64,000 nt of DNA from NCBI GenBank assembly GCA_013335535.1, contig JAAXVL010000004.1, forward strand, positions 164,247 through 228,246. Direction: 5' to 3'. Source of the DNA: Azonexaceae bacterium. GTDB lineage: Bacteria > Pseudomonadota > Gammaproteobacteria > Burkholderiales > Rhodocyclaceae. Shown one piece after another: positions 23,320-34,547 of the stretch (its first letter is position 1; each line of letters begins with the position of its first letter). The notes beneath the pieces were generated by a model that saw nothing but the letters and a program-made list of their open reading frames with translations, made no database searches and had not been told where the DNA came from. The position numbers were made by a program, and so were the translations under genes.

Positions 23320-24993
23320 ATGAAAAATAATCAGCCGGTGTTTGATCGTGAATATGCCATTCGGCCGGAGTGCAGCATCATCAGCAGGACCGACGAAAAA
23401 GGCTTCATAACTTACGTCAATGATGACTTTGTCGAAGCCTCCGGTTTTTGCCGCGAGGAGTTGATTGGTCATCCCCACAACATTGTTCGCCACCCGGACA
23501 TGCCTGCCGAGGCATTTCGCGACATGTGGGCCACGCTCGAGCGGGGAAAACCGTGGGGCGGTGTTGTCAAGAACCGGCGCAAGGATGGCTGTTTCTACTG
23601 GGTCAAGGCGATGGCGACGCCGCTGGCATCCGGCGGCTACATGTCGGTGCGCACGACGGCCAGTGCCGCTGATATTCGTGCCGCCAGCGCCTTGTATGAA
23701 CAAATGCGCCGGGATTCGAGCTTGCGGCTCGAACAGGGGGGACTCCGCGGCGGCCTCTTGAAAAGACTGTTCCGGCGGCTGAGCGATATCGATCTGAGCA
23801 AGCGGCTGTGGCTGTCGACGCTGGCTTCCATCCTCATTGTCTGCCTGAGCCTTGGGCTGGGACTGCAGGTTGTCGCGGCGGTGCCGGTCGCCGCCCTGAC
23901 ACCGGAACTGGCCGCGCGTGTCGCCGGCCTGCACCAGGCCATGCTGATCATTGGCGGGCTGACGCTGCTCGCCTGGCCGCCACTGGCCTGGGTCATCATT
24001 CGTGAATTCAACCGACCGGTCCGTTCGGCGATCGATGCCGCCCGCCGTATGGCGGCCATGGATCTCAGCCAGCCTGTACCCGTACATGGCGATGACGAAG
24101 TTGGCCAGTTGCTGGCGCAGCTTGCCATCATGCGCAATCATTTTCAGGAAATGGCCGCCATGCTCCGCCAGAGCACGACCAAGCTCGACACGATGGCCCG
24201 CCGTCTCGCCGATTCCAGCCAGGCCTCGGCGAGTGCAGCATCCGACCAGGCTGAAGTGGCTACCAACATGGCTGCCTCGGTCGAGGAGCTGTCGGTGTCG
24301 ATCGACCATGTCACCGAGTTTTCGAGCGAGGCCGACTCGCTTTCGCGTGCCTCGGGCAGCGCTTCGCGTGAAGGCGGTGGCGTCATCCAGCGCGCCACCG
24401 ATGAAATGACCCTCATCGCCGATACGGTGAATGGTTCGGCAACGGCCATTCGCGAACTGGAGTCCTACACGGTCGAGATCTCCAGCATCGTCAATGTCAT
24501 CAAGGAAATCGCCGATCAGACCAACCTGCTGGCGCTCAATGCCGCCATCGAGGCAGCCCGGGCCGGCGAGCAGGGGCGCGGTTTTGCCGTGGTCGCCGAC
24601 GAAGTGCGCAAGCTGGCAGAACGTACCGCCATGTCGACCAAGCAGATCGCCGGCATGATCGAAAAAGTGCAGGCCAGTTCGCAGCATGCGGTCAGCGAAA
24701 TGGAAAACAGTGTCGAGCAGGTTAAGGCCGGCGTCGATCTGGCTCGCCAGGCCGAGCAGTCGATCGGGACGATCCAGGTCAGCTCGGCTCAGGTTGCCGA
24801 GGCGGTCAATGAAATTTCGCTGGCCATCCGCGAGCAGAGCACGGCCGCTCGCGAGATTGCCCAGAATGTCGAGCGCGTCGCCCAGATGACGGAACAGGGG
24901 TCGCATGCCAGCCGCGCTGCAGCCACGCTGGCTGCTGACGTCAATGACCTGTCCGGGGAGTTGCGCTGCCTGGCTGAGAACTTCAGGATCTGA
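23320..24993 (+). CDS. Aer-like PAS methyl-accepting chemotaxis protein
   Basis: 557 residues. An N-terminal PAS domain (about 12-125) has the Aer signature [18 protein letters not shown] and [15 protein letters not shown], the FAD-binding type used to sense internal redox state. Two hydrophobic segments (about 166-190 and 205-230) form the membrane anchor without a sizeable periplasmic domain. HAMP and the MCP signalling region follow, with the hairpin tip [41 protein letters not shown]. Located between the two halves of the nos cluster and convergent with the hybrid kinase. A role in energy taxis toward usable electron acceptors is inferred. Confidence 0.9.
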   Translation: MKNNQPVFDREYAIRPECSIISRTDEKGFITYVNDDFVEASGFCREELIGHPHNIVRHPDMPAEAFRDMWATLERGKPWGGVVKNRRKDGCFYWVKAMATPLASGGYMSVRTTASAADIRAASALYEQMRRDSSLRLEQGGLRGGLLKRLFRRLSDIDLSKRLWLSTLASILIVCLSLGLGLQVVAAVPVAALTPELAARVAGLHQAMLIIGGLTLLAWPPLAWVIIREFNRPVRSAIDAARRMAAMDLSQPVPVHGDDEVGQLLAQLAIMRNHFQEMAAMLRQSTTKLDTMARRLADSSQASASAASDQAEVATNMAASVEELSVSIDHVTEFSSEADSLSRASGSASREGGGVIQRATDEMTLIADTVNGSATAIRELESYTVEISSIVNVIKEIADQTNLLALNAAIEAARAGEQGRGFAVVADEVRKLAERTAMSTKQIAGMIEKVQASSQHAVSEMENSVEQVKAGVDLARQAEQSIGTIQVSSAQVAEAVNEISLAIREQSTAAREIAQNVERVAQMTEQGSHASRAAATLAADVNDLSGELRCLAENFRI

Positions 24994-25005
24994 GCGGCTT
25001 GACTG

Positions 25006-25035
25006 CCACGGTCAACCGGAAAAATGGGCCAAAAT

Positions 25036-25040
<5 letters not shown>
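25006..25040 (+). repeat. Interspersed motif copy 3
   Basis: Exact core CCACGGTCAACCGGAAAAA at 25006-25024, then ggccAAAATtcAAA. It fills the gap between the convergent chemoreceptor and hybrid kinase genes and reaches the kinase stop codon. Confidence 0.88.
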
Positions 25041-28674
<3,634 letters not shown>

Positions 28675-28852
28675 GAATGGATTTTTCGGTGCCGCACTTT
28701 CTTCGATGAATAACAACGCATGCGTTGGCGGCACTGGCGGATCGGTGGAAAGTGCGAGCCGGCGCAGAGGCACCCTTGAACTCTATCACTTTCACCGCGG
28801 CTTCACCCGGCGGCGTGAGGCGTTGACGCGTTTGCCCGGCTGACCAGGCTTG

Positions 28853-28890
28853 CCACGGTCAACCGGAAAAAACAGCCAAAATCGAAATCG
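28853..28890 (+). repeat. Interspersed motif copy 4
   Basis: Exact core CCACGGTCAACCGGAAAAA at 28853-28871, then cagccAAAATcgAAATCg. Intergenic, between the kinase start and the nosH stop. Confidence 0.88.
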
Positions 28891-28902
28891 GGAAAACGCT
28901 TC

Positions 28903-29880
28903 TCAGGCCAGCTTGGAGAGGCCCTTGACCTCGAAGGACAGCGAGCCGGTCGGACAGACGTCGACACACAGGCCACAGCGCGTGCAGTCGGGGCCGATGG
29001 GGACTTCCTTCTCGACAGCGCGGCCCTTGATCACCGTATCCAGCACGTGCGGGACGAGGCAGACCTTGCGGCAGTCGCCTTCATGGAAACAGCCGTCGAG
29101 CTTGTAGATGATGCGCACCGGCGAGACGATGCCGACGACGCCGTAGGTCAGGCCGATCGGGCAGGCGTAGCGGCACCAGGCGCGGCGCGAGAAAAAGACT
29201 TCGAAGAAGAGCAGGGCGAGCACCCAGAGCAGGGCCAGGCCCGGGCCGTAGATCAGGGCGCGGGAAAGGATGCCGGTCGGCGAAATGGCCTCGAAGACGG
29301 TATAGCCGGTAGCCAGGGCGAGCAGCGCGAAAATCGCCCAGAAAACGGTGCGCAGGCGACGGTCCATGTTCTGGTCGGTGACCAGTTTCTTGCTGACTAG
29401 GAAAAGATGGATCTTCTCGGCCCATTCGGCCAGCAGATGGTAGGGGCATACCCACGAACAGAAAGTGCGGCCGCCAAGCAGTGCCCACAGCACGAGTACC
29501 GTACCGGTCCCGATCAGCAGGTTGTTGATGATGTGCTTGTGGGCGAGCATGACCTGCAGCGCCGAGTTGAGGTCGATCAGGTGGAAGCCGACGAAGCGCG
29601 AGGCGGTCAACGCGCCTTCGAGAATCTGGATGTCGAGACCGAAGGAGAGCGTGAACAGCAGGTTGGCGAAAATCAGCGTCGCCCAGCGGCGGTTGCGCCA
29701 CTTGTGGCTTGGCGTGGCATGGGCGCGGGCATGCAGCTTCTCGGCGATAAGGTCGCGGTTGCCCTTTTTGTAGAAGTGAATCTGCTGGGCAGCCGGGCTG
29801 ATTTCCTTCGGCTTGGTCGGCTCGGCGCCGAAGAGGACCTTGATCTGATCAAAAAACCGTCGTTTGAGGAGGGCGCTCAT
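28903..29880 (-). CDS. nosH: NosH, NapH-type membrane iron-sulfur quinol dehydrogenase
   Basis: 325 residues with four helices (about 70-90, 118-138, 170-192, 210-230). Two CxxxCP motifs face the cytoplasm in the NapH pattern (FCSWVCPYHLL and WCRYACPIGLT). A C-terminal ferredoxin part has CTRCGLCVDVCPTGS plus a further Cys set (CFHEGDCRKVCLVP). NapH-type proteins pass quinol electrons to the NapG/NosG partner. Start overlaps the nosG stop by four bases. In clade II nos clusters (Wolinella-like) NosG/NosH replace the NosR route; no nosR is visible here. Confidence 0.9.
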   Translation of the reverse strand: MSALLKRRFFDQIKVLFGAEPTKPKEISPAAQQIHFYKKGNRDLIAEKLHARAHATPSHKWRNRRWATLIFANLLFTLSFGLDIQILEGALTASRFVGFHLIDLNSALQVMLAHKHIINNLLIGTGTVLVLWALLGGRTFCSWVCPYHLLAEWAEKIHLFLVSKKLVTDQNMDRRLRTVFWAIFALLALATGYTVFEAISPTGILSRALIYGPGLALLWVLALLFFEVFFSRRAWCRYACPIGLTYGVVGIVSPVRIIYKLDGCFHEGDCRKVCLVPHVLDTVIKGRAVEKEVPIGPDCTRCGLCVDVCPTGSLSFEVKGLSKLA

Positions 29881-30773
29881 ATTTTCCAGACCTCGCCGGC
29901 TTCGATGGTGATGGCAGTGGGCTCGACCGGGCAGACCATTTCACAGACGCCGCAGCCGACGCAGGGTTCATGGACGACCGGCGACTTGCGCTGACTGCCA
30001 TCCGGCGCGAATACGGTTTCGATGGAAATGGCCCCCTTGATTGGGCATTCGCGGACACACAGATCGCATTCGGCGACATCGTAGGGATGGCTGCTGATTT
30101 TGACCGGCTTCCAACGGTCGACATCCATGTAGCGCATCTTGCCCTTGAATTCAGGGCCGCGCGTCTGTCCCTTGAAACCCTTGCCCTGAATGGCCAGGCA
30201 GGCTTCGGGACGGGTCAGGCGGGCGACGCCGATGCGCTCGTGCATGTTAAGCGTCGGCTCAGGATCTTTTTCCTTGGCGAGCAGGATGGGCTTGGCGGCC
30301 AGCGCGGCGCCCGGGCGAACGGGCAGGAAATCCGGCTTGTGGTAAGTCAGTGAACCGGTCGGGCAGGCCAGGATGCACTGCACGGCATCGCACGAGAAGT
30401 CGCAGGCCTGGGCGCGCGGGTCGATGTAGGGCGTGCCGACGCCAACGCCGTCGACCAGATCGGCCAGCTTGATGGCCGAGACCGGGCAGACCTGGACGCA
30501 CTGGCCGCACTTGATGCAGCTACCGAGAAAGTCTTTTTCGTCGAGTGCGCCGGGTGGGCGCAGGCGTTTTTTCTGGGCGTAGACGAGGGGCAGGAAGCCC
30601 GACATCGCGGCGCCAAGCACGCCGCCGGTAAGCAGGATGGTGCGCAGCACGCGGCGCCGGTTGGTCTGCCGTTTGGCGATGGAGACCGCCGGGGTGCCGT
30701 TGCCGGACGGTTTGCGGGGCGCGTTGCTGCTGCCCTCGTTGCCGTTGGCGGAATCGTCGTCGATTTCGCTCAT
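29877..30773 (-). CDS. nosG: NosG, NapG-type periplasmic ferredoxin
   Basis: 298 residues. N-terminus NRRRVLRTILLTGGVLGAAMSG is a twin-arginine-like export signal. Four [4Fe-4S] motifs: CIKCGQCVQVCP, CDFSC...CILACP, CDLCVRECP and CVGCGVCEMVCP. It accepts electrons from NosH and passes them toward cytochromes c of the nos system. It overlaps nosD by four bases upstream and nosH by four downstream, so it is tightly coupled within the operon. Confidence 0.9.
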   Translation of the reverse strand: MSEIDDDSANGNEGSSNAPRKPSGNGTPAVSIAKRQTNRRRVLRTILLTGGVLGAAMSGFLPLVYAQKKRLRPPGALDEKDFLGSCIKCGQCVQVCPVSAIKLADLVDGVGVGTPYIDPRAQACDFSCDAVQCILACPTGSLTYHKPDFLPVRPGAALAAKPILLAKEKDPEPTLNMHERIGVARLTRPEACLAIQGKGFKGQTRGPEFKGKMRYMDVDRWKPVKISSHPYDVAECDLCVRECPIKGAISIETVFAPDGSQRKSPVVHEPCVGCGVCEMVCPVEPTAITIEAGEVWKI

Positions 30774-32128
30774 GATCGTGCCGTCCTTTCGGGTTTGACG
30801 AAGCGCGGCTTCTCGTCGCGCAGGATCAGGTCCGGTGTGGAGAAGGGGGCCAGCCGTTCAAGAAAGTCGAGTAGCTCCATGACCGGCGAGCTGCGGAAAA
30901 AGCGGGCGATGGGCAGTTCCATCCAGATCTGGTCGGCGTAGGCATAGAGCTCGTGGGTCTTGTCGCCGACGCCGTCGCCATTGCGGTCGAAGCCCTGGTA
31001 GTCGTCCCAGTAATTGCCGATCCACACGTTCTTTGGGCTATTGTTGTTATCTCCGTGACCACCGTAGGCGACCTGGGTCAGATTGCCTTCGAAGACGTTG
31101 TCGACCATGTTGTTGCCACCCGTTTCGCTGTTGAACAGGATGCCGGTGCCGTTGTAGGCGAAGCGGTTGCCTCGAATTTCGATGGTGCTGTCGGGTTGGA
31201 AGGGCGAGAGGTCGGAACCGATGCCGACGCCGCAGTAGATGATCTCGTTGTTTTCGATGATCGTTCCTGAGGCTTCCTTGAAGCCGATGCCCATGCCGGT
31301 GGCGCCGGTAGCGTGCGAGATGACGTTGTTGCGGACGACGCCGCCTTCGGTGTACATGAAGTAGACACCGACCGCGTTGTCGTAGAACTCGTTGCGCTCG
31401 ACGACGTTGTCGTTGGCAAACATGAAATGGATCGAGTAGCGGCTGCGCCGGCCGAGGTTGTCGCGGAAAATATTCTTGTTCGAGTACCAGGCGACCATGT
31501 CGCGCGAATCGATGATCCTGTTCTTCTCGATCAGGTTGTCGTTGCTGTACCACAGGCGCAGGCCGTCGCCGCGCACGCCGAGTTCGCGCTCCTTGGAACG
31601 GATGCTGTTGCCGCGAATGGTGTTGTTGTTCGACTGCTTGAGGTCGAGGCCGAACAGGCAATTGTCGATTTCGACGTTCTCGATGGTGTTGTGGTTGCCG
31701 CGCACATCCAGGCAGGAGTCGTCAGTGTCGTGCGAGTCGCCGGAGCCGGTCAGGTGGATGCCGCGAATGACCGCATTGCTGGCGTCGAGCACCATGACCG
31801 TGCCGCGATCACCGGAGTCGATGGTGACCTGGCCGCCGCCGTCGATGGTCAGCGGCTTGTTGATGGTGACCGGGCCGGCGTAGTTGCCCGGTGGTGGCTT
31901 GAGGACCGAGCCGGCCGGGGCGTTGTCGACGAGATCCTGGAACGGCTTGAGGCCATGCACGCGTTTGTCGCGCTCGTGCAGCATGAAGGTCGGCTTCGGA
32001 CGATCGACATCGGCGCGGGCGCCCATGCCGGCCGGTACGTTGGCCTGCGGCTCGGTATTGCCGGTGGTCAGCACCAGCAGGAGCGTGGTGGCCAGGCTCA
32101 GCCTGGCCAGTTGATTCAGGCGGCTCAC
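30770..32128 (-). CDS. nosD: NosD, Cu_Z maturation protein
   Basis: 452 residues from GTG 32128 (minus strand), the only start that gives a short N-terminus with a signal peptide (LSLATTLLLVLTTG); the frame stays open upstream through nosB. The body is a right-handed parallel beta-helix with repeats such as NTIENVEIDNCLFGLDLKQSNNNTIRGN and NDNVVERNEFYDNAVGVYFM, the carbohydrate-binding/NosD fold. It is periplasmic, working with NosF and NosY in Cu_Z assembly. It starts five bases after the nosB stop. The long open frame opposite it (31313-32221, +) is a by-product of codon bias. Confidence 0.9.
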   Translation of the reverse strand: MSRLNQLARLSLATTLLLVLTTGNTEPQANVPAGMGARADVDRPKPTFMLHERDKRVHGLKPFQDLVDNAPAGSVLKPPPGNYAGPVTINKPLTIDGGGQVTIDSGDRGTVMVLDASNAVIRGIHLTGSGDSHDTDDSCLDVRGNHNTIENVEIDNCLFGLDLKQSNNNTIRGNSIRSKERELGVRGDGLRLWYSNDNLIEKNRIIDSRDMVAWYSNKNIFRDNLGRRSRYSIHFMFANDNVVERNEFYDNAVGVYFMYTEGGVVRNNVISHATGATGMGIGFKEASGTIIENNEIIYCGVGIGSDLSPFQPDSTIEIRGNRFAYNGTGILFNSETGGNNMVDNVFEGNLTQVAYGGHGDNNNSPKNVWIGNYWDDYQGFDRNGDGVGDKTHELYAYADQIWMELPIARFFRSSPVMELLDFLERLAPFSTPDLILRDEKPRFVKPERTARS

Positions 32129-32133
32129 GCGGC

Positions 32134-33108
32134 TTACTCGGCGGTTCCTTCGCGCAACTGTTTGCGGCGAATGAGCAGGGCCAGCATCATGCAAACGAAA
32201 ATCGCCACGAGCAGACCATAGCCCCAGTACGGGTAGGAGAAGGTCGAGAACTGCGCAACCTTGCCTTCGCCGAAGACGGTAGGCATGAAGGGCTTGACCG
32301 TGAAGGCGCCCCACGGGTGCATGTTGTGGCCGAAGAACCACAACCATCCGGCGTAGGTGATGACGAAGAAGACCGGAAGCAGGGCCGGGACCAGCGCCAG
32401 CAGGAGCTGGAATGGCTTGATTTTGGCTGTGCCGGCAATGACGATGCCCATGACGGCGATGAGGCCGAAGATGACGATCTTAGAGATGTTGCGGACGTTG
32501 TCACCCCAGCTGTTGATGCGCTCCATGTCCTTGAAGAAGGTGCCGGATTCCTGCATGTAGGCCTGCACGTGGCTTTCGAGGTGGCCGAGCATGAACTGGT
32601 CGATCAGCATCCAGGCGGCGACCGCAGCGAAGCCGGCGCTCAATATCAAAATTCGCGGTTTTTTCCGGTTGACCGTGAAAGCCAGCAGCATCACGGCAAA
32701 GAAGCCGAAGAAGAACTTGGCCAGCGGCTTTTCGACCGGTGCGCCGGTGGCGATCGGGAACATGCCGACGTAGTGGTTGATGGTGTTCATTTCATGAACG
32801 CAATCGAGACCTTCGGCGCCCTTGTCGACGTTCTTGGCGGCATCGGTGATCGGGTTGTAGCGCTCGTCGTCGTGGGCGAGATCCTTCTGGATGATCTCGT
32901 TAGCCATGCGTGTGCCCTTGCCGGCTGCCTTGCAGCCGTTATAGACACCGTCGAAATGGAAATGGATGCGGATGCCATCGGGGAAGGCATCAGGCGGGTA
33001 GTTCGGGGCGGTCAGGGAAACCCACCAGATCGGGGCAAAGTAGGCGGCGACCAGGCAAATCAGCGAGATCAGGGTCAGGCCACCGATAATTTTGTTTTGT
33101 TTTTCCAT
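32134..33108 (-). CDS. nosB: NosB, clade II N2O-reduction membrane protein
   Basis: 324 residues with about six membrane helices (first 8-28, then about 130-148, 155-175, 215-235, 245-270, 295-315) and a large periplasmic loop after helix 1 (DGIRIHFHFDGVYNGCKAAGKG). Position between the nos cytochromes and nosD, size and topology match NosB, which is restricted to clade II nos clusters and needed for N2O respiration with unclear chemistry. The interspersed motif (32643-32679) encodes the short basic loop FTVNRKKPR after a helix. ATG 33108 with purine-rich GAGAACAGCAAA upstream. Confidence 0.85.
   Translation of the reverse strand: MEKQNKIIGGLTLISLICLVAAYFAPIWWVSLTAPNYPPDAFPDGIRIHFHFDGVYNGCKAAGKGTRMANEIIQKDLAHDDERYNPITDAAKNVDKGAEGLDCVHEMNTINHYVGMFPIATGAPVEKPLAKFFFGFFAVMLLAFTVNRKKPRILILSAGFAAVAAWMLIDQFMLGHLESHVQAYMQESGTFFKDMERINSWGDNVRNISKIVIFGLIAVMGIVIAGTAKIKPFQLLLALVPALLPVFFVITYAGWLWFFGHNMHPWGAFTVKPFMPTVFGEGKVAQFSTFSYPYWGYGLLVAIFVCMMLALLIRRKQLREGTAE
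32643..32679 (-). repeat. Interspersed motif copy 5, inside nosB
   Basis: Read on the minus strand: CACGGTCAACCGGAAAAAA (32659-32677) then a spacer and AATTTT. The first core base is changed (T for C). It is in frame and encodes TVNRKKPR in a cytoplasmic loop. Confidence 0.8.
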
Positions 33109-33198
33109 TTTGCTGTTCTCTGTATCTGTTGCGAACTTCTATTGCTCCCCCGCTATGGCCCGGGGGGGCGGTACCCTGGAGAAGGTCTGGAGAGAGAC

Positions 33199-33259
33199 GG
33201 GTTTGCCTGGCTGGCAAGGAAACCCATCTCCACTCCAACCCTCCCCTTGAGGGGGAGGG
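33199..33259. repeat. REP-like pair of intergenic hairpins
   Basis: The 159-base gap between nosB and the diheme cytochrome holds GGGTTT...AAACCC (33199-33225) and CCCTCCCC-TTGAG-GGGGAGGG (33239-33259). The second is the type of G/C stem common in intergenic repeats of betaproteobacteria. It could act as an mRNA stabiliser or weak terminator between nosC2 and nosB. Confidence 0.5.
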
Positions 33260-33267
33260 CGCCTTGC

Positions 33268-34038
33268 TTACTTCTTCTTGCCGGCTGCAGCCTTCGGCTT
33301 GCACATGTTACCCGGCATGACCAGGCTGGACTGATAAGCCGAGATCGAAATCAGCTGGTCATCCGTGTATTTCTTGATGATCTTGACCATGTCCGGATTG
33401 GCGTTGCGGCGATGGCCGTTGCGGATTTCGGTCATCTGACGCAGCAGGTACTTGTAGTGCTGACCGGCGATCACCGGGTAGAACTTTTCCTTGTTGCCTT
33501 CGCCATTCTTGCCGTGGCACTCCAGGCATTCCTTCTCGTACAGCACCTTGCCTTCGGCGATACGCTTTTCGGTATCGGCCGGGGCCTTCCAGTTCTTGTC
33601 CATGTTGTCGCCGGGCTTCGAGTCGTAATGACCGTGGTCGAGCGGAATGCACAGTTTCTCGATGTAGGCGGCGACATTCGCCAGTTCCTGAGCATCGGTC
33701 AACGTAGCGGCAAACGGGTACATCGTCGGGTTGTCACGCAGGCCGGCGCGAATGTCGGCCATCTGCTTGATCAGCACGGTGGTGTGCTGGCCGGCGAGCT
33801 GCGGGAAGGTACCGTCCGGGCGACCGGCGCCTGAGGGCAGGTGGCAAGCGCCACAGGTTTCGTAACCTTCTTCGCCGGCTTTCGCGTCACCCTTCTTGGA
33901 GAGGGCTTCGCTCTTCTCGCCACCCTGGGCGTTCCACTTGTAATCCTTGCCTTCGATGCCTTCGGTTTTCGGGGCGGGGGGGGCGGCAAAGGCGATGCCT
34001 GCAGTCAGCAGGCTGATCAGAAGGAGTGATGCTTTCAT
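33268..34038 (-). CDS. nosC2: Diheme cytochrome c of the nos cluster (NosC2-like)
   Basis: 256 residues from ATG 34038 (AAGGAAACC eight bases upstream). Signal peptide SLLLISLLTAGIAFA. Two cytochrome c domains with CGACH (about residue 60) and CLECH (about 160). Axial Met candidates are in NPTMYPFA and PDMVK. Similar in size and place to the diheme NosC2 of Wolinella-type clusters, which relay electrons from NosG/H to NosZ. The tail is Lys-rich. The symbol is by analogy of gene order. Confidence 0.8.
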   Translation of the reverse strand: MKASLLLISLLTAGIAFAAPPAPKTEGIEGKDYKWNAQGGEKSEALSKKGDAKAGEEGYETCGACHLPSGAGRPDGTFPQLAGQHTTVLIKQMADIRAGLRDNPTMYPFAATLTDAQELANVAAYIEKLCIPLDHGHYDSKPGDNMDKNWKAPADTEKRIAEGKVLYEKECLECHGKNGEGNKEKFYPVIAGQHYKYLLRQMTEIRNGHRRNANPDMVKIIKKYTDDQLISISAYQSSLVMPGNMCKPKAAAGKKK

Positions 34039-34149
34039 GTCTGGTTTCCTTATATGGCAGGTTGTCCGGAACGCTGAAGCCATTGTGTCATCGTGAATAT
34101 CAGCATTCCTTGATGTTGGTCAGAAGCCGTAAATTCCGGCTTCGTCCGA

Positions 34150-34458
34150 TCACTTCAATTTCGACAGGAATTCGGAGATCGCCTTGATTTCCTCGTCATT
34201 GACGAGGTGCATGACGCCCTTCATGGCTGCGGTCTGGCCGTTGTTGCGGGCGCCGCTCTTGATGTCCTTCATTTGCTGTTCGGCATAAGCCGCGTTCTGC
34301 CCGGCCAGTTTCGGATAGTTCGGCATCAGCGGCTTGTCAGCCTTGGCGCCGTGGCAGGCGTTACAGGTTTTTTCGGCGAAGAGCTTGGCGCCGTCCAGCG
34401 CAGCCATGGCGGGGCTGGCGACGAGTGCGGCAGCGATCAAAGTCATTACAAATTTCAT
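34150..34458 (-). CDS. nosC1: Monoheme cytochrome c of the nos cluster (NosC1-like)
   Basis: 102 residues with signal peptide (MTLIAAALVASPAMA) and one CNACH site (about residue 33). Axial Met candidates are in AAMKGVMHLV. This is the c5/c553 class of small soluble cytochromes. The ribosome site AGGAGG precedes ATG 34458. Lying between nosZ and nosC2, it is the likely immediate donor to the Cu_A site of NosZ. Symbol by analogy with clade II clusters. Confidence 0.8.
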   Translation of the reverse strand: MKFVMTLIAAALVASPAMAALDGAKLFAEKTCNACHGAKADKPLMPNYPKLAGQNAAYAEQQMKDIKSGARNNGQTAAMKGVMHLVNDEEIKAISEFLSKLK

Positions 34459-34482
34459 GGTTATTCCCTCCTGAATGTGAAA

Positions 34483-34509
34483 CGGGGAACAGATTCGCTC
34501 TGTTCCCCG
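34483..34509. other. Perfect 11-bp stem-loop between nosZ and nosC1
   Basis: CGGGGAACAGA-TTCGC-TCTGTTCCCCG is a perfect 11-bp stem with a 5-base loop. Read from nosZ toward nosC1 it is followed by GTTTCAC, not a U-tract. It is therefore better explained as an mRNA 3'-end stabiliser or processing site that lets nosZ accumulate above the downstream genes than as an intrinsic terminator. Confidence 0.75.
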
Positions 34510-34547
34510 CTGAACGCCTTAAGTCAGATCAAGACTTTTGTCTTGGC

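Noticed and set aside
31313..32221. 302-codon open frame opposite nosD
   Set aside because: Shadow of GC-rich codon bias; nosD is supported by a beta-helix repeat pattern, signal peptide and operon spacing.
32317..33834. 505-codon open frame opposite nosB and nosC2
   Set aside because: Crosses two well-supported genes and an intergenic hairpin region; the translation is not protein-like.
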